Of a stretch of DNA of 64,000 bases, positions 26,660 to 34,678 are shown piece by piece; position 1 is the first letter of the stretch, and each line of letters begins with the position of its first letter. The notes under the pieces are model-generated. The model was given only the letters and a program-made list of their open reading frames with translations. It made no database searches and was not told where the DNA came from. The stretch spans positions 124,001-188,000 of the forward strand of contig CAVPGR010000002.1 in NCBI GenBank assembly GCA_963704035.1, in the 5' to 3' direction. Made by a program: the position numbers and the translations under genes. The DNA comes from JAOSJL01 sp963704035 (lineage in GTDB: Bacteria; Actinomycetota; Acidimicrobiia; IMCC26256; JAOSJL01).

Positions 26660-27586
26660 ATGCCCCTCGACAAAGTCGACAAGATCTGGATGGACGGCGA
26701 GCTCGTCGACTGGGACGACGCGCAGGTCCACATCCTCACCCACACGCTCCACTACGGCTCGGGCGTCTTCGAAGGTGTCCGCGCGTACCCGACCGACCGC
26801 GGCCCGGCGGTGTTCCGCCTCGCGGACCACATGCGACGCCTCCACGAGCTCCGCGAACCTCCTGCTCATCGAGATCCCGTACTCCGAGGAGCGAGCTCTG
26901 CGAGGCGACCCGCGAGGTCGTTCGTGTCAACGGGGTCGAGTCGTGTTACATCCGTCCGCTCGTCTACCTCGGCTACGGGGAGATGGGCCTCAACCCACTC
27001 GCCGCCCCTGTCGGCGTGAGCATCGCGGTGTGGCCGTGGGGCACCTACCTCGGTGAGGAGGGTCTGAAGCACGGCGTGCGCCTGAAGGTCTCGTCGTGGC
27101 GTCGCATGGACCCCAACGTGAACCCGTCGGCCGCCAAGGGTGTCGGGCGTCTACGTGAACTCGAGCCTGGCGAAGGTCGAGGCGATCAAGGCCGGCTACG
27201 ACGAGGCCATCATGCTCAACACGCAGGGCCAGGTCGCCGAGTGCACCGGCGAGAACGTGTTCATCGTCAAGAACGGTGTGCTCGTCGACGCCGCCGCTGT
27301 CGGCGGGCGCGCTCGACGGACTCACCCGCGACACGCGTCATGACCATCGCCCGCGACCTCGGCTACGAGGTGCGCGAGGCGACCATGCTGCGCAGCGACC
27401 TCTACCTCGCCGACGAGGCGTTCCTGTGCGGGACTGCCGCCGAGGTCGTGCCGATCCGCTCGGTCGACGACCGCGAGATCGGCGAGCCCGGGCGAGATCA
27501 CGCGCAAGCTCCAGGAGACCTACTTCGCCGTGGTGCACGGCGAGGTCGAGGCGTACTCGAAGTGGCTGGACTATGTCTCGGAGTAA
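26660..27586 (+). CDS. ilvE: Branched-chain amino acid aminotransferase (about six +1 frameshifts)
   Basis: A PLP class IV transaminase giving Val, Ile and Leu from their keto acids. Order of recognisable pieces: IWMDGELVDWDDAQVHILTHTLHYGSGVFEGVRAY, LLLIEIPYS, VESCYIRPLVYLGYGEMGLNP, GVRLKVSSWRRMDPN, then YVNSSLAKVEAIKAGYDEAIML, ECTGENVFIVKNG, PPLSAGALDGLTRDT, EATMLRSDLYLADEAFLCGTAAEVVP and KLQETYFAVVHGE. The PLP lysine should be the one in SSLAKVEA. Pieces lie in different frames joined by single extra bases near 26853, 26890, 27148, 27290, 27333 and 27488, all +1. No coding sequence is lost, so this looks like sequence error rather than decay. The stop TAA sits in an 18-bp tandem repeat shared with the cimA start. 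Confidence 0.85.
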
Positions 27587-29247
27587 CACGCGGCCTCGGA
27601 GTAACACGCGCCCTCTTCCCGCACGCGTCGAGATCTACGACACGACACTGCGCGACGGATCGCAGCTCGAAGGCATCTCGCTCACCGTCGACGACAAGCT
27701 GCGCATCGCCGAACAGCTCGACTGGCTGGGCGTCGACTACATCGAGGCCGGATGGCCGGGGGCGAACCCCAAGGACGACGAGTTCTTCCGGCGCGCGCCG
27801 AGCGAGCTGAAGCTCGAACACTCCCGTCTCACGGCGTTCGGCTCCACCCGCCGACCGCTCGGGCAAGGTCGACTCCGACGACACGCTGCGCAAGCTCATC
27901 GAATCGGGTACCGAGTCGGTCTGCATCGTCGGGAAGTGCTGGGACTACCACGTCGACCGGGTGCGCTCAACGCCACACTCGACGAGGGTGTGGCGATGGT
28001 CGCCGATTCGGTGGCGTTCCTGCACGGCGAGGGTCGCGAGGTGCTCTTCGACGCCGAGCACTTCTTCGACGGCTACCGCCACAACCCCGAGTTCAGCCTC
28101 CGGGTGTTGGAGGCGGCCGTCGACCGCGGGCGTCTCGACGCTCGTGTTGTGCGACACGAACGGCGGGACGTCTTCCCTCCGACGTCGAGACAGATCGTGC
28201 GCGACGTCGTCGACTACTTCGACGTGCCCGTGGGTGTGCACCTCCACGACGACGCCGGCTGCGGCGTGGCCAACGCACTGGCCGGTGTGCGCGGCGGTGC
28301 CACGCAGGTGCAGGGCACGATCAACGGCTACGGGGAGCGCACGGGCAACTGCAACCTGACGACGATCATCCCGAACCTCACGCTCAAGATGGGTGTCGAG
28401 ACGATCCCGGCCGACCGTCTGGAACGGCTCACGCCGGTGTCGCACCACATCGCCGAGCTCGTGAACCTGACGCTCAACCCACAGGCGCCCTACGTGGGCG
28501 AGTCGGCGTTCGCCCACAAGGCCGGGCTGCACGTCGAGCGCGATCGTCAAGCGACCCGACGCGTACGAGCATGTTCCGCCCGACGAGGTCGGCAACGGCA
28601 CCCGCTTCGTCGTCTCCGAGCTGGCCGGTCGCTCCACGCTCGAGCTCAAGGCGAAGGAGATCGGCCTCGAGATCGACGGTCCTCAGCTCATCGAGGTGGT
28701 GGATGAGCTGAAGCGTCTCGAACACGAGGGGTACCACTTCGAGGCCGCCGACGCGTCGTTGGAACTGCTGTTGCGCCGGGCCACCGGGTGGGAACAGCCC
28801 TGGTACCGGATCGAGTCGTTCCGGGTCAGCACCGACAAGCTCCCCGGCGACGACGGCGGCGAGGCCACCGCCGAGGGGACGTTCCGGACCGAGGCCACGA
28901 TCAAGGTGGTCGTGCAGGGCCGCACGGTCATGACTGCCGCCGAGGGCAACGGCCCGGTGAACGCACTCGACGGGGCGTTACGCGCCGCGATCGGTGACAT
29001 CTACCCGGCGCTCGCCAACCTGCACCTCACCGACTACAAGGTCCGTGTGCTCGACACATGGAAGGCCACGGGTGCGGTCACCCGGGTTCTCGTCGACACC
29101 ACCGACGGCGAGACCACGTGGACGACCATCGGCGTGAGCGAGAACATCATCGAGGCCTCCTGGCAGGCCCTGTCGGATTCCATCGTTTACGGTCTGCTCC
29201 AGGCGGAACTGCGCGAGCGCGCCGACGAACCGGTGGAGCGGGACTGA
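27573..29247 (+). CDS. cimA: Citramalate synthase (about seven extra bases)
   Basis: CimA condenses pyruvate and acetyl-CoA to (R)-citramalate, the threonine-independent route to 2-oxobutyrate and isoleucine. It has the family start VEIYDTTLRDGSQLEGISLTVDDKLRIAEQLDWLGVDYIEAGWPGANPKDDEFF, then LCDTNGGT, HLHDDAGCGVANALAG, GYGERTGNCNL, AFAHKAGLHV and a C-terminal LeuA-like regulatory domain ending about 29247. The ERTGNCNL and GWPGANPKD signatures favour CimA over LeuA. Extra bases near 27857, 27961, 28133, 28172, 28192 and 28533 break the frame (two at 27961), and the correct residues resume after each. The ATG overlaps the end of ilvE by 14 bases. It shares the Val/Ile attenuator with leuB and ilvE. 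Confidence 0.86.
27577..27612 (+). repeat. 18-bp tandem duplication at the ilvE stop / cimA start
   Basis: CTCGGAGTAACACGCGGC (27577-27594) and CTCGGAGTAACACGCGCC (27595-27612) differ at one base. Each has TAA in the ilvE frame; in the cimA frame it gives a repeated Arg-Ser-Asn-Thr-Arg-Pro. Confidence 0.85.
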
Positions 29248-29250
29248 CAC

Positions 29251-29808
29251 ATGGCGACCGATCCCTTTGTGGCTCCCCGGCTCGGCGATCTTCCCCGCGA
29301 ACGCCAGAACCTCTCGCCGGGCGTCGACTACCCACCGGCTTCGGCGTGGGAGGCGAACCGTGCGGGCGACCTGCCGACCGGCCAGCCCGACGGGCCGCTC
29401 TACGGCAAGCCGGGCCCGAACGTCGGGTTCGCCACGAAGCTGGCCCACGGACGCAGTGACCGGATGCACCTGCGCGACCACGAGGCTCTCGAGGACGCTC
29501 TCCCCGTCGTGTCCGAGCTCGGGATGCGACGTGCCGCGTCGTTCGGTCGGGCGCCCACCGTTCACGACATCGACTGGGCGATCCGTTTGATGGGCTACGA
29601 CCGACCGGTGGGAGACGACTTCGACTGGCGACTGCCTGCTGTCGAAGGGGCGCACGAGGAGTGGCCCCGCCGTCGTGAGATCGTCAACGTCGTTCCCGAT
29701 GAGCTGCTGCGGCTCGCACCCGACCAGTTGGGTGAGGGTGTCGAGGAGTTCCGGGCGGCGGTGCGCGAACTGGCGACCGAAGGGTCGCTCCGCAGCTCCG
29801 GTGCCTGA
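29251..29808 (+). CDS. Conserved actinobacterial protein of unknown function
   Basis: A 185-residue soluble protein that I do not recognise. It starts MATDPFVAPRLGDLPRERQN and is rich in Asp, Arg and Pro, with segments such as GKPGPNVGFATKLAHG, a His-Asp pair in RMHLRDHEALEDALPVVSELGMRRAA, RAPTVHDIDWAIRLMGYD and a C-terminal helix LRLAPDQLGEGVEEFRAAVREL. No signal peptide or membrane segment. It begins four bases after the cimA stop and its end overlaps the acyl-CoA dehydrogenase start if GTG 29801 is used, so it is part of the operon. The tight packing suggests a link to its neighbours, but no function can be read. Confidence 0.65.
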   Translation: MATDPFVAPRLGDLPRERQNLSPGVDYPPASAWEANRAGDLPTGQPDGPLYGKPGPNVGFATKLAHGRSDRMHLRDHEALEDALPVVSELGMRRAASFGRAPTVHDIDWAIRLMGYDRPVGDDFDWRLPAVEGAHEEWPRRREIVNVVPDELLRLAPDQLGEGVEEFRAAVRELATEGSLRSSGA

Positions 29809-29818
29809 GGGCGCCGCC

Positions 29819-30985
29819 GTGTCGCGCCGCTTCCGGCTCTCCGACGAGCTCGAGGAGTACCGCGGGGCACTGCGCCGTTTCGCCGACAAGGAACTCGCCC
29901 CGCGGGCCCGTCAGGCCGACGAGGACGCCGTGTTCCCCCGGGAGTCGTTCGAGGCATTCCGCGACGCCGGTTTCCTGCGTCCTCTCTATCCCGAGGAGTA
30001 CGGAGGGGAGGGCGGCGACACCCTCACCTACGCCCTGACGGTCGAAGAGGTCGCCCGGGCGTGCGCGGCGTCCTCGCTGTTCGTCGTCATCTCCCGCCTC
30101 GGTGTCATGCCGATCCTGCGGTGGGGAACCCAAGAGCTGGCGGCGCGCTACGTCCCGCTGGTCGTGGAGGGCGCGTCACAGTTCTCCTACTGCCTGTCGG
30201 AGACCGAGGCCGGAAGCGACGTCGCCTCGATGGCGACCCGCGCGGAGAAGACGGGCGACGGCTGGCGCCTCACGGGTCGCAAGGCCTGGATCACCAACGC
30301 CGGCGTGTCGGACCGCTCCACCGTGTTCGCCAAGTCCGATCCCGAGGCGGGCAACGGCGGGATCTCGGCTTTCGTCGTGGAATCGGACATGGCCGGCTTC
30401 TCCATCGGCAAGCTCGAGGACAAGCTCGGCGTGCGCGGGTCTCCTACAGGCGAGGTGATCCTCGACGGCGTGGAAGTCCCCGCCGAGAACCTCATCGGCG
30501 AGGAAGGACGCGGGTTCTCCTACGCGCTCACGGCGCTCGACGGGTCCCGTCCCATCATCGGCATCCAGGCCGTCGGCATCGCGCAGGGTGCGCTCGACGT
30601 CGCCCTCGACTACGTCGTGGAACGCAAGCAGTTCGGCAAACGCATCGCGGATTTCCAGGGCATCCAGTTCATGCTCGCCGACATGGCCACCAAGGTCGAC
30701 GCCGCGCGGCTTCTCTGCTACCGGGCCTGCGAGATGATCGACGCCGGCGACCCCGACGTGTCACGCTCCGCGGCGATGGCGAAGTACTTCGCCGCCGACA
30801 CCGCCATGGAGGTGACCACCGACGCCGTGCAGCTCCTCGGCGGTGCCGGCTATACCAAGGAGTTCCCGGTGGAGCGCATGATGCGCGACGCCAAGATCAC
30901 CCAGATCTACGAAGGCACGAACCAGATCCAGCGCATGGTCGTGGCACGCCGCATGCTCGACGCGGTCGTGGGGGAGAGGTCGTGA
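29819..30985 (+). CDS. Acyl-CoA dehydrogenase
   Basis: An FAD enzyme that introduces a trans-2 double bond into an acyl-CoA. About 388 residues, with the helical N-terminus LSDELEEYRGALRRFADKELAPRA, FSYCLSETEAGSDVASM (signature 1) near 120, KAWITNAGVSD, and AVQLLGGAGYTKEFPVERMMRDAKITQIYEGTNQIQRMVVAR (signature 2) near 340-380; the catalytic glutamate is in QIYEGTNQ. The pattern is of the short/branched-chain butyryl-CoA type. GTG 29819 (VSRRFRL) is favoured; GTG 29801 would overlap the upstream gene. Following cimA and ilvE it could serve branched-chain acyl-CoA turnover, which is only inference. The stop overlaps a possible GTG start of gltX. Confidence 0.92.
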   Translation: MSRRFRLSDELEEYRGALRRFADKELAPRARQADEDAVFPRESFEAFRDAGFLRPLYPEEYGGEGGDTLTYALTVEEVARACAASSLFVVISRLGVMPILRWGTQELAARYVPLVVEGASQFSYCLSETEAGSDVASMATRAEKTGDGWRLTGRKAWITNAGVSDRSTVFAKSDPEAGNGGISAFVVESDMAGFSIGKLEDKLGVRGSPTGEVILDGVEVPAENLIGEEGRGFSYALTALDGSRPIIGIQAVGIAQGALDVALDYVVERKQFGKRIADFQGIQFMLADMATKVDAARLLCYRACEMIDAGDPDVSRSAAMAKYFAADTAMEVTTDAVQLLGGAGYTKEFPVERMMRDAKITQIYEGTNQIQRMVVARRMLDAVVGERS

Positions 30986-31017
30986 GCGCTGGGCGGTCGG
31001 GAGCAGTGACTGACGGG

Positions 31018-33165
31018 ATGGTTGACGGACCTGCTGACGCGCCCCGGGTGCGGTTCGCACCGGCGCCCACCGGTGTCCTGCACGTCGGCAGCGCACACAC
31101 CGCACTCTTCAACTGGCTGTTCGCCCGCCACCACGGCGGCACACTCGTTCTGCGTATCGAAGACACCGACGCGGCGCGATCAAGGGACGACTGGATCGAG
31201 GCGATCGGCGACTCGCTCGAATGGCTCGGGCTCGACTGGGACGAAGGACCGATCCGCCAGAGTGGACGTCTCGACCGCTACACCGCGGCGGCCGACGATC
31301 TCCTGGCGCGCGGCCTCGCCTACGAGTGCTACTGCTCGGGCGACGAGGTACGGGAACGCAACGAAGCCGCACGCGCAGCGGGAAAGACCCCCGGCTACGA
31401 CGGCCGCTGCCGCGACCTGAGCGACGCGGAGCGGGAGCGCCTCGCAGGGGAGGGCCGGGAGCGGTCGATCCGTTTCCGCACACCCGACGAGGGAACGAGC
31501 AGCTTCGACGACCTCGTACGCGGCGAGGTGGCGGTGGAGTGGTCGACTGTTCCCGACTTCGTGATCGTGCGCTCCGACGGCAGCCCGGTCTTCTTCCTGG
31601 CCAACGCCGTGGACGACGCCGACATGGAGATCACCCACGTCATCCGCGGCGAGGACCTCATCGACTCCACGCATCGCATCCGTGCACTCTTTTCCGCGCT
31701 GGGAGATGCGGAGCCGCCCCGGTACGCCCATCTCCCGCTGATCCTCGGCGAGGACCGCGCGAAGCTCTCCAAACGCCACGGCGCGGTGGCTCTGGAGGAC
31801 TTCCGGGCATCGGGGTTCTTGCCCGAGGCGATGTTCAACTATCTGGCGTTGCTCGGATGGACCACCGAGGACGACGCCGAGGTCATGGACCGCGACGAGA
31901 TCGTTTCGCGTTTCGACCTCGACGCCGTGACACACGCCGCCGCGGTGTTCGATCTCAAGAAGCTCGAGTGGATGAACGGGGAGTACCTCCACGCGTTGCC
32001 TCTCGACGAACTGATCACACGGATGCGCCCGGAAGCCGAGGAGCTCTTCGCTGGATCGTTCGACGAATCGCTCTTCGAAGCAGCCGTCGCGCTCGGCCAG
32101 GAGCGCGCGGTCACGACCGCCGCGCTGCTCGAGCAGATGGACTTCCTCTTCGTCGCCGACGACGCCTTCACGATCGCCGACGAATCGTGGGAGAAGCTGG
32201 CGGCCACCGAGCGTGTGGCCGAGGTGTTCGACGCCGTGATCGCGCACGTGGCAGAGTGCGACTGGAGTGTCGACGCGATCGACCTGCGGCCGGTGCTGAA
32301 GGATCTCGACGTGAAGCCCCGCAAGGCGATGCCCGCGCTGTACGCGGCGGTCGAGGGACGCCACGCCGGGCTGCCCCTGTTCGACTCCATTCAGCTCCTT
32401 GGACGCGAAAAGGTGCTGGACCGGCTACGGGCGGCGCGCGAGACTGAAGGGATGACCGGTACCTCGACGGTGCCGGAGTCGGACGCTCCGCAACTCGACG
32501 ATCCGCGTCGACGCCGCCGCCGATGGCTGCGTATCACCGTGTGGGCGGTGCTCGCCTTCTTCGCGATCGTCTTCGTCTACTTCGCGGTGACCTTCTACCA
32601 GGTGTGGCACGCGGCGCGAAGCGACGGCGCACGTCCGTCGGACGCGATCGTGGTGCTCGGGGCGGCGCAGTACGACGGGGTCCCGTCCGACGTTCTGAAG
32701 GCCCGGCTCGACCACGCCATCGGTCTCTACGAAGAGGGGATTGCGCCGACGATCGTCGTGACCGGCGGCGGCCAGCCCGGCGACCGCTTCACGGAGGCGC
32801 AGGCGGCGGCCGACTACCTCCACGCTCACGGGGTCCCCGACACGGCGATCCTGCGGGAAACCACCGGGCAGTCGTCCTGGGAATCGCTGGCGGCATCCGC
32901 GCACTTCCTCGAGGAGCGGGGCATGACCGACGTCGTGTTGGTCTCCGACCCCTTCCACTCGGCGCGCATCGATGCCATCGCCGAGGAGGTGGGGCTGAAC
33001 GCGGTGACGTCACCGACGCAGACGAGCCCGATCAAGGGGAAGGCGGAGTGGCGCCGCCTCGGGACCGAGACCCTGCGGGTCGGCGTTGGCCGGATCATCG
33101 GGTTCCGCCGGCTCATGAGAGCGGAGCCGGTCGGCGATCTCGTTCCGGGACTCGCTATCCTGTAG
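31018..33165 (+). CDS. gltX: Glutamyl-tRNA synthetase, reading through into a DUF218 protein
   Basis: GltX charges tRNA-Glu (and, where GatCAB is used, tRNA-Gln) with glutamate. The first ~475 residues are a complete class I synthetase: RFAPAPTGVLHVGSAHTALFNWLFARHHGG (HIGH-type HVGS motif), RIEDTDAARS, the KMSKS equivalent KLSKRHG, and the usual end LLGREKVLDRLRAA. Instead of stopping, the frame continues into a membrane-anchored DUF218 protein starting near ATG 32452. Both other frames hold a stop right there (TGA at 32446 or 32453), so a one-base error would create this fusion. ATG 31018 is chosen; GTG 30982, overlapping the dehydrogenase stop, is an alternative. tRNA-Gln and tRNA-Glu genes follow directly. 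Confidence 0.88.
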   Translation: MVDGPADAPRVRFAPAPTGVLHVGSAHTALFNWLFARHHGGTLVLRIEDTDAARSRDDWIEAIGDSLEWLGLDWDEGPIRQSGRLDRYTAAADDLLARGLAYECYCSGDEVRERNEAARAAGKTPGYDGRCRDLSDAERERLAGEGRERSIRFRTPDEGTSSFDDLVRGEVAVEWSTVPDFVIVRSDGSPVFFLANAVDDADMEITHVIRGEDLIDSTHRIRALFSALGDAEPPRYAHLPLILGEDRAKLSKRHGAVALEDFRASGFLPEAMFNYLALLGWTTEDDAEVMDRDEIVSRFDLDAVTHAAAVFDLKKLEWMNGEYLHALPLDELITRMRPEAEELFAGSFDESLFEAAVALGQERAVTTAALLEQMDFLFVADDAFTIADESWEKLAATERVAEVFDAVIAHVAECDWSVDAIDLRPVLKDLDVKPRKAMPALYAAVEGRHAGLPLFDSIQLLGREKVLDRLRAARETEGMTGTSTVPESDAPQLDDPRRRRRRWLRITVWAVLAFFAIVFVYFAVTFYQVWHAARSDGARPSDAIVVLGAAQYDGVPSDVLKARLDHAIGLYEEGIAPTIVVTGGGQPGDRFTEAQAAADYLHAHGVPDTAILRETTGQSSWESLAASAHFLEERGMTDVVLVSDPFHSARIDAIAEEVGLNAVTSPTQTSPIKGKAEWRRLGTETLRVGVGRIIGFRRLMRAEPVGDLVPGLAIL
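32452..33165 (+). CDS. Membrane-anchored YdcF/SanA-like DUF218 protein (in frame with gltX)
   Basis: About 237 residues, starting MTGTSTVPESDAPQ. A run of six arginines precedes one transmembrane helix (ITVWAVLAFFAIVFVYFAVTF), giving an N-in, C-out topology. The DUF218 domain follows: SDAIVVLGAAQYDGVPSDVLKARLDHAIGLYEEGIAPTIVVTGGG, AAADYLHAHGVPDTAILRE, TTGQSSWESLAASAHFL and VLVSDPFHSAR. Relatives (YdcF, SanA, ElyC) affect the envelope or antibiotic tolerance, and some bind SAM. I think it is a separate gene overlapping gltX by ATGA and fused here through an indel, but a true fusion cannot be excluded. Confidence 0.7.
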   Translation: MTGTSTVPESDAPQLDDPRRRRRRWLRITVWAVLAFFAIVFVYFAVTFYQVWHAARSDGARPSDAIVVLGAAQYDGVPSDVLKARLDHAIGLYEEGIAPTIVVTGGGQPGDRFTEAQAAADYLHAHGVPDTAILRETTGQSSWESLAASAHFLEERGMTDVVLVSDPFHSARIDAIAEEVGLNAVTSPTQTSPIKGKAEWRRLGTETLRVGVGRIIGFRRLMRAEPVGDLVPGLAIL

Positions 33166-33200
33166 TCGACGCCCGTGGCTCCGGCCCCGGGCGCTCACTG

Positions 33201-33272
33201 TCGGGGGTGGTGTAATCGGCAACACAGCAGGTTCTGGTCCTGTTATTGGGGGTTCGAGTCCTCCCCCCCGAG
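33201..33272 (+). tRNA. tRNA-Gln (CUG)
   Basis: A cloverleaf is visible: acceptor TCGGGGG with CCCCCGA, D-stem GTGT/ACAC, anticodon loop TTCTGGT with CTG, and T-arm GGGGG-TTCGAGT-CCTCC. No CCA is encoded. It lies 35 bases after the gltX read-through frame, next to tRNA-Glu. Confidence 0.92.
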
Positions 33273-33299
33273 CCGGCGCCGCCATCGGCGCCTGAGCGA

Positions 33300-33375
33300 G
33301 GCCCCGTCGTCTAGTGGCCGAGGACGCCGCCCTCTCAAGGCGGAAACGGGAGTTCGAATCTCCTCGGGGCTACCA
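33300..33375 (+). tRNA. tRNA-Glu (CUC)
   Basis: Starts GGCCCCGTCGTCTAG as actinobacterial tRNA-Glu genes do. The anticodon stem CGCC/GGCG encloses CTCTCAA with anticodon CTC; the T-loop TTCGAAT is present; the acceptor closes with CGGGGCT, then A and an encoded CCA (33373-33375). Confidence 0.94.
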
Positions 33376-33845
33376 GGTACAGCGAGAAGCAGCGAGAAGT
33401 ACTGAGAGAAGTAGTAGCGACAGGAAGACGGACGGGCCACCGATCCGACCCGTTTCGCGTGCATCGGCGGAAATTTCTTTGCGTTTCTTTTCCGCCGCTG
33501 AACGTCGTGTCGCGTCGTTGTTCGGTGTGCAGTGCACGTCGTTGTCGCGCCAACGACACGAACACGGCGCGTTGTCACACGAACCTCGCAGGGATTCTCC
33601 GCGCGGTGTCGTTGTCGCAGGTCAGAAGGTGTTTTCGCGACGAGCGCGAGCATGCACAATCACTTGTTGACGGGCGACGCGGGTGCGCACACGTTCGCGA
33701 ACCCGCGGCGGTTTGCGTCGCCGCGTGCGGCGTTGCGATCGCTGCGAACGCGTGCGCGACAACACCCGAAACCCCGGGAATGCTTGACCTGAAGCGCGAA
33801 ATGCGTTCTCATTTCCTGAATAGTTGTCTTCAGGCGGAGGTTGGT
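33376..33845. other. 470-base gap before HU, rich in GTCGTTG motifs
   Basis: No gene is supported. It opens with a 10-bp direct repeat CAGCGAGAAG (33380-33399). The middle is lower in GC and full of GTCG/TTGTCG words; GTCGTTG-TCGCGC-CAACGAC (33538-33557) is a perfect 7-bp inverted repeat, and GTCGTTGTCGC recurs near 33612. A possible HU promoter, TTGACC (33784-33789) with TCTCAT (33807-33812) at 17 bases, and an inverted repeat CCTGAA/TTCAGG (33815-33834) lie next to the HU ribosome site. A small RNA or long leader is possible. Confidence 0.5.
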
Positions 33846-34124
33846 GTGAACAAGGCAGAGCTCGTCGACGCGGTCCAAGCGGCTGCGGAACTGGGCAGTA
33901 GAAGTGAAGCCGAACGTGCGGTGAACGCCCTCACAGAGGTCGTGGTGGCCACGGTCGCGAGAGACGACAAGGTTTCGCTTCCGGGATTCGGTTCCTGGTC
34001 CCGCACGCAGCGTGCGGCGCGTACGGGTCGGAACCCTCGTACCGGTGAGCCGGTGGACATCCCGGCTTCCAAGGGCGTGAAGTTCTCAGCCGGTGCCGGC
34101 TTCAAGAAGGCCGTCAACGGTTAA
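33846..34124 (+). CDS. HU-family nucleoid protein, core domain only
   Basis: A 92-residue DNA-bending protein of the HU/IHF family. It starts VNKAELVDAVQAAAELGSRSEAERAVNALTEVVVATVARDDKVSLPGFGSWSRTQRAARTGRNPRTGEPVDIPASKGVKFSAG in overview, with the signature GFGSW...RAARTGRNPRTGE around 46-65 and the DNA-intercalating proline in NPRTGE. Mycobacterial and many actinobacterial HU proteins carry a long Lys/Ala/Pro tail; this one ends right after the core (KKAVNG). A separate Lys/Arg repeat gene 72 bases downstream resembles that missing tail. GTG 33846 has a good GGAGG six bases upstream. Confidence 0.93.
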   Translation: MNKAELVDAVQAAAELGSRSEAERAVNALTEVVVATVARDDKVSLPGFGSWSRTQRAARTGRNPRTGEPVDIPASKGVKFSAGAGFKKAVNG

Positions 34125-34205
34125 GCAAGGTGTCGGAACGCCGGCATTCGCCGGCCCGGTGCACAGGGGTGCGAACAGCACTCATCCAAGGGAAAGGTGG
34201 TGACG

Positions 34206-34585
34206 GTGCCTCCGGCTAAGAGAAAGAAAGCAAGGAAGCCTGCCAAGCGTAAGGCTGCGAAGCGCAAGCCTGCTAAGCGGAAGCCCGCGAAGCGGAAGCG
34301 CTGCGAAGCGCAAGCCTGCGAAGCGCAAGCCCGCGAAGCGTAAGCGCGAAGCGTAAGCCTGCGAAGCGTAAGGCGAAGCGTAAGCCTGCGAAGCGTAAGG
34401 CGAAGCGTAAGGCTGCGAAGCGTAAGGCGAAGCGGAAGCCTGCGAAGCGTAAGGCGAAGCGTAAGCCTGCGAAGCGTAAGGCGAAGCGCAAGCCTGCGAA
34501 GCGTAAGGCGAAGCGTAAGCCTGCGAAGCGGAAGCCTGCGAAGCGGAAGCCTGCGAAGCGCAAGAGCACTCGCCGCCGCCGGTAG
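34206..34585 (+). CDS. Lys/Arg-rich repeat protein, histone-H1-like tail (two frameshifts)
   Basis: About 125 residues after correction, made almost wholly of the words PAKRK, AAKRK and AKRK and ending STRRRR. It has no acidic residues or folded domain, so it should bind nucleic acid by charge, like the C-terminal tails of actinobacterial HU or Hc1-type histone mimics. Two extra bases (near 34300 and 34349) shift the frame; the repeat words carry on in the new frames to TAG 34583-34585. Start candidates are GTG 34197, 34200 and 34206, with AAGGGAAAGG just upstream. Its position 80 bases after HU suggests the two act together. The minus strand shows long open frames here only because of the repeat. 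Confidence 0.7.
34209..34582 (+). repeat. Tandem 12-15-base repeat array inside the basic protein gene
   Basis: Units such as CCTGCGAAGCGTAAG and GCGAAGCGTAAG repeat about 26 times with C/T/G changes at third positions, often alternating as 27-base pairs. Such arrays change length easily and are prone to assembly error. Confidence 0.85.
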
Positions 34586-34604
34586 TTCCCGGCGACACGT
34601 CGAA

Positions 34605-34630
34605 CGGAGGGGGCCTTCGGGCCCCCTCCG
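34605..34630. terminator. 11-bp UUCG hairpin between convergent genes
   Basis: CGGAGGGGGCC, loop TTCG, GGCCCCCTCCG: a perfect stem 20 bases after the basic protein stop and 49 bases before the end of the convergent deacetylase gene. There is no T tract; it is probably a shared terminator. Confidence 0.7.
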
Positions 34631-34678
34631 GCGCGTCCGGGTGCCTGTGCATCAGAGGGCGGGTGGTCGCGCCGCTCT

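Noticed and set aside
26640..28540. Programmed +1 frameshifting in leuB-ilvE-cimA
   Set aside because: The breaks share no slippery sequence, rare codon or stop-codon context, and there are too many per gene for useful expression. Sequence error is simpler, but it remains to be tested.
34209..34582. CRISPR array
   Set aside because: The repeats are contiguous, short and coding, without unique spacers or cas genes.
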